A stretch of 64,000 nucleotides of DNA from NCBI RefSeq assembly GCF_000182925.2, contig NC_026505.1, positions 5,270,001-5,334,000 of the forward strand. Reading direction: 5' to 3'. Every line of letters begins with the position of its first letter. Positions within the stretch are counted from its first letter, which is position 1. Under the pieces are notes generated by a model. The model worked only from the letters and a program-made list of their open reading frames with translations, did not search any database and was not told the origin of the DNA. Position numbers and translations under genes: made by a program. Below, piece by piece: positions 22,629-31,947 of the stretch. Source of the DNA: Neurospora crassa OR74A. Taxonomy: Eukaryota > Ascomycota > Sordariomycetes > Sordariales > Sordariaceae.

Positions 22629-24790
22629 ATGGAACCATCAAGTGCAAACACGGGCTTCATCCAACAACAGCCCATCATCAAGAACCAGTTTCACGAAGAT
22701 GTCAGTCTCCAGAGAATAGCCAAACGTACGTTCACCCCCCCAAACCCCCTGATTCCGCAAACCAGACAGACCACCACCTAACATCCATCGCAGTCTATCT
22801 CCCCCCTTCCCTTCTCGAGAAAGTCACCCCCGAGATCTCCCGCCTAGGCGACGCCGTCCTCTCCCAGCAAATCTTCGACTGGATCACCGACGCCGAGCGC
22901 AACACTCCTTACCTCCGCGGCTCAGGGCGCGACGCCTTCGGCCGCCCCAAACAGGAACTCATCGTGACCGAAGGCTGGCGCAAGCTACAAGAGTTCGGCT
23001 TCGCCAACGGCGTCGTGGCCATCAACTACGACAGTACCAGCTCGCCGTCTCCTAACGGCCCCTACTCGCGGCTGATCCAGTTCATCCGCTGCCACCTCTG
23101 GGAAGCCTCGTGCGCCAACACCATGTGTCCGGCCGCGATGCAGGACGGCGCCGCCCGTTTGCTGCAGCGCCACCTGACCACTCCCCCACTGGCGGCGAAC
23201 CTATCTGAAACCGAAAGGAGCGTCTTCCAAAACGCCTACGACCACCTCACTTCGCGCGACCCGGCCTACACCTGGACTTCAGGCCAATGGATGACGGAAC
23301 GCACCGGCGGGTCGGACGTGTCCCAGACCGAAACCGTCGCTACTTATTCCCCTTTTCCCGCTGGGCGGCAGCAACCAGTCCCATTAGCCTGCAAAGAAGA
23401 AAACATGCCCCTGGGTCCTTGGTCTATCTCAGGCTTCAAGTGGTTCTCGTCCGCGACCGACAGCCAAATGACCATTCTCCTCGCCAAGACGCGTCCAGGC
23501 ATGGGCGTCTCAGCCTTCTTCGCTCCCATGCGACGATGGAACCCCGAGCTTGTTTCGCCCACATGCACCGGACCCGGTGCCACAGGTGGAACGGAACTCA
23601 ACGGCGTGACCATCTCCCGCCTCAAGAGCAAGTTCGGTACAGTTAGTTTGCCGACGGCCGAACTAGAGCTGAAGGACATGCGCGGGTGGTTAATTGGCAA
23701 AGAAGGGGAAGGCATCAAGGAGATTTCGACGATTCTGAACATCACGCGGGCACACACGACCGTTTCGTCAATGGGATATCTAGGGCGCGGCATAGGTGTC
23801 GCCAAAGCGTATGCGCTCGTCCGCGAAGCTGCTGGCGTTGGAAAGGGCCGTCGATTACCTCTCTACAAACACCCATTGCATATGCGCACGTTGGCGGACT
23901 TGACGGCTGAATATCACGGGCTGATGTTACTTACTTTTTATACGTTGTATATCTTGGGATTGGACGAACACCTTTCCTCCCCTTCCATGTCCTCCCCTTC
24001 CATGTCCTCCCCTTCTGTTTCCTCCCCTTCCCTTTCCTCTCCTATATCCCCCCCTCCCCCCCTCCACCCCCTAACACCCCCCACCACCGACCCCAACCTT
24101 GTCCCCCCCCTCCTCCGCACCCTCTCCTCCCTCCACAAGTCCTTCGTCTGCCACACCACCATCCCCCTCTCCTTCAGCTGCATGGAGTCCCTCGGCGGGG
24201 TAGGCTACCTCCTCAACTCCGACTCCGAACACCTCAACCTCTCCCGTCTCTTCCGGGACGCCTGCGTCGGCGCCATCTGGGAAGGCACGACGGACGTCTT
24301 GGCTTCCGATACTCTCCGGGCGCTCAAACAGCCTGCTGTGGAGGCTCTGGGTTGGTTGGTTGAGACGGGATTGGCGGCTTCGCTGGAAGGAACGGACCAA
24401 AAAGAGAAAGAGGAAGGGAAAGAACAAAAAGCAGAGGGAGAGAGGATTAGAAAGTGCTGGGATGGGTTGAAGAGGAGGATAGAAAAGGGAAAGAAAGAAG
24501 AGTTGGTGTCGGGGGCGAGAGGGCTGACGCATAGGTTGGCGGAGGTGGTGATTGCGGTTTTGTGGGTGGTTGATGCGAGGGTGAGGCCGGGGAGGGAGGT
24601 GGAGAGGATGAAGAGGAGGTGGATGGCTAAACATGGGTTTGGGCCTAGTGGTGGTGGTGATGGAGAGGAGGAGGACGTGAAGGTGGAGGGAGATGATGGA
24701 CTGGAGTTGGATTTGGCGATTGTTTATGGGGAGGGAGGGCCGAAGGGGGTTGTTGAGGGTGGGAGTGTACCGGGGGTTTCGAAGCTTTAA
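22629..24790 (+). CDS. AidB-like acyl-CoA dehydrogenase family flavoprotein
   Basis: Two exons, 22629-22725 and 22794-24790, joined in phase 1, give 697 residues. The FAD/substrate signature appears as WMTERTGGSDVSQTET (M199 to T213), the variant seen in the adaptive-response AidB branch. A beta-domain with LGPWSISGFKWFSSA and LLAKTRPGMGVSAFF follows. The C-terminal helical domain ends with AIWEGTTDVLASDTLRAL (I527-W528-E529-G530), the AidB-type form of the usual YEGT motif. The helical domain is interrupted near residues 427-451 by a Ser/Pro insert made of 15-bp tandem repeats. The last ~130 residues are charged and less conserved, with an acidic tail. AidB relatives bind FAD and are linked to alkylation damage or to unusual acyl-CoA oxidation; the substrate is unknown. 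It lies 774 bp downstream of isocitrate lyase on the same strand. Confidence 0.85.
23975..24049 (+). repeat. 15-bp coding minisatellite (Ser-Ser-Pro-Ser-X)5
   Basis: Five in-frame copies of a 15-bp unit, TCCTCCCCTTCCATG and close variants, encode SSPSM, SSPSM, SSPSV, SSPSL and SSPIS inside the acyl-CoA dehydrogenase helical domain. A Pro-rich run follows immediately. The family does not normally have this insert. Confidence 0.9.
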
Positions 24791-25583
24791 GGGTTGTTTG
24801 GTTTCTTATCGTACTTGCTCGTGAAGAGATTTTGGGGGTTCTCTACATATAACCATAGATGAAACATCAGAAGACATCGAAATTCAATGCATGATAAGTT
24901 AATATGCCGGCTGGATAGACATCAATATTGTGCTGAGCAATATCAAGGTATCTCCAAACACATTAGCTTAAGGATAATATCAAGATATTTACACCCACAT
25001 GAAAACGCCTATCAAGTCCCAAAAGACATCAGTCTCTAGACCAGGTGACTGTTTGGGTTCCTCACTCCAACAAGATCACCAATTAGACCAAGTGTAAGCC
25101 CGAAAACACAGATAATATAAGGCGAGCATGGCTCGCAGTTGAACTGAACAAGAAACAAATTCATATCAATCGAGCCAAAGAAAATAAGGCAGACTAGTAC
25201 GTCAAGTATCAAAAAGATTGACCAACAAGCTGAAGAAGCCACCATACACGCCGCTACCTATTCAGACAAATCCCTATACAAAACCTTTGTACCAACCAAC
25301 CAACCAACCAACCAACCAACCGTCCGTTTCGTTTCTTTTCCTGCTGTGTTTGTATTGCTGCGTTATGTACCGTTCGTTCGTTCCCCAGAATTCCGTCCAT
25401 GTACCAATCAGTCACGTTTCGGATTGCGTCTTGACATCCACCCCAAAGCGTCCGTCCGTTGGCTTCTTCTTCAAGCCCAGCCCATACCTCATCATTTGAT
25501 TCCCCCCCTTTCTCCGTACTTCCCGTCCCTCGTCGGCACTTGCTGCCACTTCCCACATTTTCCGACCATACCATCAAACCTCC
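24791..25583. other. Intergenic region between convergent genes
   Basis: AT-rich at 24840-25200, then an ACCA tandem run. No gene seen; it contains the 3' ends of both neighbours. Confidence 0.55.
25291..25321 (+). repeat. ACCA tandem run
   Basis: About 7.75 uninterrupted copies of a 4-bp unit, in the 3' flank of the SAP-like gene. Confidence 0.85.
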
Positions 25584-27290
25584 TTACTTCCGCAGCACAG
25601 CATCATAAAGGCCAGAAACACCCGTCACCGCCGCACCAACCAGCACGCCCTTCCACCCACTGTAGAGAGCGCCATTAATCCTGAAGACAGCATCAGGATC
25701 CAACCAGCCACCGAGCGTCACACCCTGGGCGTAGACCACATACGTGATCAACGCCTTGGCAATCGAAAACGTAACCGGATCAACCGCATACTCGGGCTCC
25801 CGCTTGCTCAACTCCCTGCTTTGTCTCCTGGTCGTCGGGCCCGAGTTGGTGGAGAAGGGATTCGAGTGCGCCACCGACAAGTTGAAGAAGTAACCAAACA
25901 GCGAAGGGAGGATCAAGCTGGTGGTAGTCCACACCAAAGCAGGGATCCAGAAGCCGGCCGTCACCAAAGCAAACATGTCGGGAACGTAGACGGGGTACTC
26001 ATCCCAGCCGAGCATGCCGCCCAGAAGCTTGACGGCGGGGATGGTGAAGGCGTAGCGGTCGGGGATGACCTCCTTGCGGAGGAAGTAGAGCTCGAAGGCG
26101 GCGACGGTGACGGCGACGCTGTTGACGGTGGACAGGCTCTCGCGGACGGTCTCGGCCTTTTCGTGGATGCCCGAACGTCGGTAGAGGTCCGAGACGCGGT
26201 TGCGCACGGCGAGGGTGCCGGACTCGACAACTTGTGCCAGCTCGGCCTGGGAGGCGGGCAGGCGCAAGGTGGAGGACGAGAAAGTGTTGTTGAGCTGGGA
26301 GAGGGCGTGCCCGGGGTTTTGGACGTTTTGAACGGCAGATTGGGCGGTGGAGACAATGGCGTCCTGAGTCACTTGAGCGGCGGCGTGAAGGACTTCTGAG
26401 GGCGCCGGAGCTTGCTTGGAATCGGGCTCGGGGGATGGGGATGTGGTGGATGGGATGGAGTCGGACCTGGGAGCAATGTTTGTTAGTTGCTTTCTGTTGT
26501 GGCTTTTCTCGTCACAGAAACTGGAGACTCACTCTTCAATGGTGGCAGCAGGAATCTCGACCTCGACCTTGTTGGTGGCCCTCCGCCTGGGAGCTCGGTT
26601 GGGGGTCACATCGCTTTCGCGCTTGATGGGCGACTGGCGAGCGCGGCTGTTGAAGTAGGAAGTGAAGCGCGAGTCAGAGGAGAAACGGTTTGCGTTCTGG
26701 GAGAGGAAGTTGTCGAGCTGTTGTTCGATATCACTCTTCTTCAGACCATCAAGGCTGGGTGTTGTGTTAGTACAGCTCCGATGAAAGGCATTGTTCAGCA
26801 ATTGGGGAATCCCAAACGGGATGAATGTCAACAAAGGAGCCAGGTACGCGAGGCGGGATGCGGCACGCAGGCGCGGGGGAGCTTCCGGTCCTTGTCTGTT
26901 CCTGGGGAGGTACACAGCAGGTCCGGCAAGGCAGGGCGTCATCGAATGTCTTTTGGTGCTGACGCCATTACCAAGACATTGTCTGCTCGCTTGAGACTAG
27001 ACTAGACTAGACTAGACTGAACATGCGCTCGATGGGATAGCATAGGAAGGAGAGCTCAGCCTTGCGCGGAGTGGTGAGCGCGCGCGCGCGAGGCGCAAAG
27101 CGAATACCAGAAAGTAAACAAAACAAGAGCATTGTCATGACCGGTCATCGCCAGGACACGAGCTATGGCAGGAACGAATAAGAAACAAAACAAGTGGATT
27201 TACCTACCTAGTTATACCGATTTCCCTCGCCAATTCAACTAGGTCCGACTTGCGCTGCCTCGCGAGCCAGCTGTTGGTGGTGCCCGACAT
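25584..27290 (-). CDS. SAP-like domain protein with C-terminal membrane segments
   Basis: Three exons, 27208-27290, 26533-26754 and 25584-26466, give 395 residues in phase. The first exon-exon junction recreates a SAP-like helix-turn-helix (SWLARQRKSDLVELAREIGI then LDGLKKSDIEQQLDNFLSQ, residues 7-50). A short basic/Ser-rich linker and a long helical region follow. Hydrophobic segments lie near residues 215-233 (STVNSVAVTVAAFELYFL), 264-296 (two close spans, MFALVTAGFWIPALVWTT and SLILPSLFGYFFNL), 338-350 and 372-392. SAP-like helices bind DNA or chromatin, so a nuclear-envelope or ER protein with the N-terminus facing chromatin is a reasonable inference. I do not know a characterised member. 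Intron 1 (453 bp) is long for this genome. Confidence 0.78.
26995..27018 (+). repeat. GACTA pentanucleotide run
   Basis: Nearly five copies of GACTA within the first intron of the SAP-like gene. Confidence 0.85.
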
Positions 27291-28238
27291 GTTTGCTGTC
27301 TGTGGGGAGACTCCGAGTCGCAATGTGATAGTTGGTCAATGGTGTTTGATATCAGAATAGTCACCCTGATTGATTCAATTGCGCGTGTATTGGTAATGAT
27401 AATGCGCTTGTCGTATAGAATATGCGATAGTGGATATGTTTGCGTACAGTGGTGGTGGTGTTGTTTTGGGAGAGATACCTGGGCTTGAGGCAGTGGACGG
27501 TGAAGCTGTGGGTGGGTGGTGGTGGTGAGCAGAGCTGGCAGTGGAGGTCCCCGTCGGTTGTAGTGACGTGTGTTGGATGGATCCCCTGTGAACTGGAGCT
27601 AAGCCAACCTGAGGGAAAGCACGGACGTTATGTACCACTACCTAGTGTAGTGTATTGTACCCTAGAACTACTGCGTGCTTCTATCTAGGTAGTATCACGC
27701 CGGCTGGACACGAATTGGACGGAACTGAAACATGGTACAACGTGTTTCTGGTGATCGGCTCAATTTATGCGTGATACTGCGACTCATCACTCTTTGCGCC
27801 CGCGTTTCATCAACTCCAATTATCAGTCCGATATGTACACTACACTGCTCACCACCAACGAGATGCCAAGATGACGAGTGGGCCAACGGGCGGGCGGGAA
27901 AGAGTGGAGAGCGGGGAACTTCAGCTTTCTGTTGGGCCACTGCTGGTGATCCTGGATACTCATGTGCTTCATGCATAACCCTCCGCACATAACCCTGAAT
28001 AATTGATTGTGTTCGTTACTCGACATTGGGTTGGGAAAAAAGACATCATCTTGCACCATATAAACACTTTGTTGACACTACAAAGACGCCATGAAGTACA
28101 TATTACTCATTATACTATAACGTCTTCCCTTATCTCTGATCCGTCAGCTTGACATCTAATATCCTTCTACGTCAATAACAGTTCGCCAAGTCTACAGGCT
28201 CTGGACTGAAAACAGAAAACAAGCTCGGCCAGAGCATC
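27291..28238. other. Intergenic region
   Basis: Promoter of the SAP-like gene and 3' flank of the vWA/alpha-kinase gene. Short frames on both strands look non-coding. Confidence 0.5.
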
Positions 28239-30875
28239 CTACTTGTCATGCTTGGGACACCTCAGAGGTATCCTTTTGCCTTGCGACTCGTAAAAGAATC
28301 CCGAAACCTCAAACCGATGGCCCTGCTCACCTACAGGCCAACACAACCGAATCACTTTGAATTCGTCCAGCTGCGGCAAACACTCGTCGCACCAACGGTA
28401 CCCAGGAAAACTTGAATGTTTCGAGGTCGCCGCCTGGGACCGGTTCAACATCCTCCCACACAGCTTGTTCGAGCAGCAGATCACCGCCTCGCCACCGTAA
28501 AGACGGTTTCCCAAGCGCTGGCTAGGCCAAAAATCCCTAAACTGCATCTTCTTGCCATCACCCATGAACATCGTTGCGCTGCTCCTCAGCTGGAGCCGGC
28601 GGCAAAGGTGGTTGCACTCGTGATAAGCGAAAAAGAACATGAACCCTTCAGCACCGAGATTGGTCTGTGACAGTGAGAACCGGTACGGGTCGAGTGTGTG
28701 GATAGCCGGGTCCGTCATGGTCTTGCCCACGCCCTGCAGGTCGCACACCAGGAACCGGCCGCGCGAGCGCTCGAACGTAAAGTGTGAAAACGCCTGAGCA
28801 GCCTGGTTGGAAGGGTCGTGGGTGAGATTGGCCTCTTTGTTGGCGTATCCCGCGTTGCCGTTGTACTTGACAAACTTTCCGGCAAGGAAAGGCTCGATGG
28901 ACATGCACTTGCCTTGACTCCCACGCCTGTCATTGCACTTGAAGCAGGACGTGACGACAAAGTCGATATTGTGTTCGGGACAGTCAGCCAAGAGGGAGTT
29001 GAATTCGAGTGCAAAGGCCTTACAAAGGGCTTGCGAGCGCATGTCATCAACGAGATGGGCGAGGCTGCGGTTGCCTGAACCATCGTCCTCATCGTCACCA
29101 TCAGTCTTGAACTCCTTCACCACGTGCCGGCTTCTCGAACACTCGGTGCAGGCAAATGAGGCCAACCGCAAGGCTCCTTTAGCAAAAGGAGTTCTTCGTT
29201 TGCAAAGATTGAGCCCAAAAACGCTGACTGGCATGTTCGTATCGGATTCCATCATGCGGTCGAGCATGCTAGTGCCGAGGGCGAAGCCGTCGTCCAAGCC
29301 AACAGTGACAGTGGCATCGATCGAAAAGCCCTCCACCACGAGACGCTCGTCAAACCACTCCAGCTTACCCCATTGCGGGCTGCTTTTTTCCAGCCTAACG
29401 TCAGGCCGGCGTACGGGAAGCTCTTCATTCTCCTGAATGGATCCAAGTCTAGAGTAGTCCACTCTCTGACTACTAGTTCCGCCCCGCGCCCTTTCGATGC
29501 TTCCAGACGCAGTCAAAGATCTTATAGTACTACTCATCACCGAAGTAGTGACGGCCTCGACGACGAGACGCTGTAGTGCGGCGAATGTGAGACCTAACTC
29601 AGCCTCCCAGAACACTAAGCCGCCGTTCGGCGTGCTATCGTTGTTCTTGGTACCACTAGCTTCCCTATAGTATCTGTTCTTCTCACTTAGCTTACAGTCG
29701 CTCCCGGCCCTGGCGTATTCTTTCAAAAATAGCAAGGCCATGCGATCTGTGGATTTTCTGATGCGAAGAAGAACGTAGTTGATTCTTGTATCAAGCATAC
29801 GCTTGAGTATCGGCTGATAGGTCAATCCGTGAGGCTCGCTGCCCGGGTTGGGATAGTCGTCATACTCGTCGGCGGCGTCATGGAGTGTACGGCCGTGAGG
29901 CGGGGCATCGGCGATGTGAAGGACGACTCGTGTGTGTTGTTTCCAGGTTGCGCCAAGCGCCTGCTGAAGCCCCCCAAGAACATCTTCAGGCGGATCATGT
30001 CCGCCGGTAGCAGCTAGCTTGTCGAGAAAGGATCGCACTTGATCGGTAGACTTTGTAAAGTCCAGGAATTGAATACTTGGGTTGTCAGAGTGGTCTTTGT
30101 AACCCACCACCGCAACCCTAACTTCGGCTTGTTTGAGAAAGACGCGATTCATGTCGTCTAGAATGCTCCTGACTTGAGACTTTGCACTCCCAATGTATGG
30201 ACCCATGGACATTGTCGTGTCGATGAGGAATAACAAGTCGATGGAACATACGGACTTGAACAGCCCTGCCGTGGATCTGCGTCGCGCATTGGCAGTTGCT
30301 GTGCGCTCCTCCCTCGTGAGATGTCTGAGCCTGCCTTCGTCGTCTTCGTCTGTCGAAGCTGCCCTGCCGGCCTCGCGTTGGAGAATGTTGTTTGCATTGC
30401 GCAACCGTTCATTATCTTCCGAGAGGTCTCGCAACTGCTGGAGAAGCCTTGTGTGGGTGCAACTCGAGGTGCCAACGGAGGAAACAGAGGTCGTTCTACT
30501 GGCAGCCTCATGCCTGTCACCATGAGACCCCTTCCACTCTTGTGATGGATTCAAGCAGATTGTGGAACCAGTCACTTCTCGCGAGCCGAGAGTTTCCGAG
30601 GCCGAAAATCTCAGTGTTGCGACTGACTCTGCTGGAGTATGAATCCCAGAAACACCAAAACTGGACGTGCTGGACTGGGAAGGAGCCCTGGAACGATGCT
30701 CAAGTCTCGACCGCAGCACTGCTTCGGCCCCCAAAGTACCACGCTGACGTCCGTTGCGATACAAGGTGCTGGACGGCGTCGGCGCAGTGGACACACTGGA
30801 CGCATTGGACACATTTGACACTTTGAATGTAGTGGGTGGCGGTCCCATTTTGCCTTTCTTGCTTGGCGGTGCCAT
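28239..30875 (-). CDS. von Willebrand A / alpha-kinase protein
   Basis: A single exon of 878 residues. Residues 1-205 are Ser/Thr-rich and disordered with a short coiled coil (LLQQLRDLSEDNERLRN). A vWA domain spans about 211-400, with the metal site DTTMS (D219, T221, S223) and a second acidic loop at GGHDPPEDVLGGL. An alpha-kinase (MHCK/eEF2K) domain spans about 510-765. Its nucleotide-site strand reads TPFAKGALRLASFA (562-575). GVGKTMTDPAIH (715-726) is the metal/catalytic loop, and the zinc-module motif YHECNHLCRRLQL is at 751-763. About 110 more residues hold cysteine pairs (CCSNKLC, CDEC, CPKH) that could form a second zinc site. The domain order recalls Dictyostelium VwkA, with a different tail. 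It should phosphorylate Ser/Thr in helical or disordered substrates; targets are unknown. Confidence 0.86.
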   Translation of the reverse strand: MAPPSKKGKMGPPPTTFKVSNVSNASSVSTAPTPSSTLYRNGRQRGTLGAEAVLRSRLEHRSRAPSQSSTSSFGVSGIHTPAESVATLRFSASETLGSREVTGSTICLNPSQEWKGSHGDRHEAASRTTSVSSVGTSSCTHTRLLQQLRDLSEDNERLRNANNILQREAGRAASTDEDDEGRLRHLTREERTATANARRRSTAGLFKSVCSIDLLFLIDTTMSMGPYIGSAKSQVRSILDDMNRVFLKQAEVRVAVVGYKDHSDNPSIQFLDFTKSTDQVRSFLDKLAATGGHDPPEDVLGGLQQALGATWKQHTRVVLHIADAPPHGRTLHDAADEYDDYPNPGSEPHGLTYQPILKRMLDTRINYVLLRIRKSTDRMALLFLKEYARAGSDCKLSEKNRYYREASGTKNNDSTPNGGLVFWEAELGLTFAALQRLVVEAVTTSVMSSTIRSLTASGSIERARGGTSSQRVDYSRLGSIQENEELPVRRPDVRLEKSSPQWGKLEWFDERLVVEGFSIDATVTVGLDDGFALGTSMLDRMMESDTNMPVSVFGLNLCKRRTPFAKGALRLASFACTECSRSRHVVKEFKTDGDDEDDGSGNRSLAHLVDDMRSQALCKAFALEFNSLLADCPEHNIDFVVTSCFKCNDRRGSQGKCMSIEPFLAGKFVKYNGNAGYANKEANLTHDPSNQAAQAFSHFTFERSRGRFLVCDLQGVGKTMTDPAIHTLDPYRFSLSQTNLGAEGFMFFFAYHECNHLCRRLQLRSSATMFMGDGKKMQFRDFWPSQRLGNRLYGGEAVICCSNKLCGRMLNRSQAATSKHSSFPGYRWCDECLPQLDEFKVIRLCWPVGEQGHRFEVSGFFYESQGKRIPLRCPKHDK

Positions 30876-31947
30876 CTTCGAGGTCTGTGACGGATGGCTT
30901 GAGAGATGAAGTAGAATGCTGGAAGTAACACCTGTTGTCTGCCTAATTCATCGAACCGGTCCGGGTATGCGTGGGGCCACCCGCACAAAGACCATTCACT
31001 TACACCAAGGCCAAGGAGCAATCACTCGGGGCTAACAGCGGTGGAGGCTGAGACGGCCCGTCGAGTTGACAGCTGCTGGAACCTGGTTGAGACAAAAGGG
31101 TCGAGAGGTAGACGACGAGGTTGCTTCTAGTGTTCCGGGCAGAAATCGAAGCCAAAACACAATGATAGCCCACAGGATCGTGGGATAGCTGGGTAATGCT
31201 GCCCTGATGGGCTCCTAGAGGAGATGTAGTTGAGTGATGTATTTGTGGTGTGCTGGTGTATCCAATCCCACTTGAACCATGATCATCCAGGGTGAGGGTT
31301 TATCAACTAAGTATCAAACTGAGAAGCCAGCGGCCAGGGGGGGGGGGGGGGGGAAATGAAGGGAGGCATGCGGTTCAAACCGAGCCTTTCGATGCAGCTC
31401 AAGGCCTAAAGGTGCATTTTGCTGCATTGACCTCGTCTCAGGGAAATACCGCGGAAGCTCGCAACGTTCGCTATCGTCAATCTCCTCTTTGGGCGCCGGG
31501 CAGCACGGAACGCGGCGCTTTCTAAGCCAGAATCTGCAAGCATATATGTCTATCCAGTTAATAATAGCTCCAAGACATTGGCCATCACTCTCACTTGGGT
31601 ACTTTAGTCTCAATGTACAGGTTCGGATTGATGGCGAAGCACATGAGAAAGGTGACGGCATCAGGCACTTCCCCTAAAATATCCCATCCACGAACCTTTC
31701 CTTCCCCTTCCACACACAACACGACTAGAGATCGGCATTCCTGAGAACGCACCTTCAGACTCTAGCCATTTTCTTCCTCTATATATGCGATATTTTGTAT
31801 TTCAGATGATTCAAAAAGTGAGATATAGTTCGAATATCAATTTTGTGTTGTTCGCTGTCTAGGTTCGTTCTCATAGATTATTCCTCAATCGTTAACCCTC
31901 TTTTCTCTTTATCACACATTACATTTTCCTCCATCATTACCCATACT
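30876..31947. other. Intergenic region with G17 tract
   Basis: Promoter of the vWA/alpha-kinase gene at the left and 3' flank of the P450 at the right. A run of 17 G lies at 31337-31353. No gene seen. Confidence 0.5.
31337..31353 (+). repeat. G17 homopolymer tract
   Basis: Seventeen consecutive G. Able in principle to form a G-quadruplex, and prone to sequencing and length error. Confidence 0.9.
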
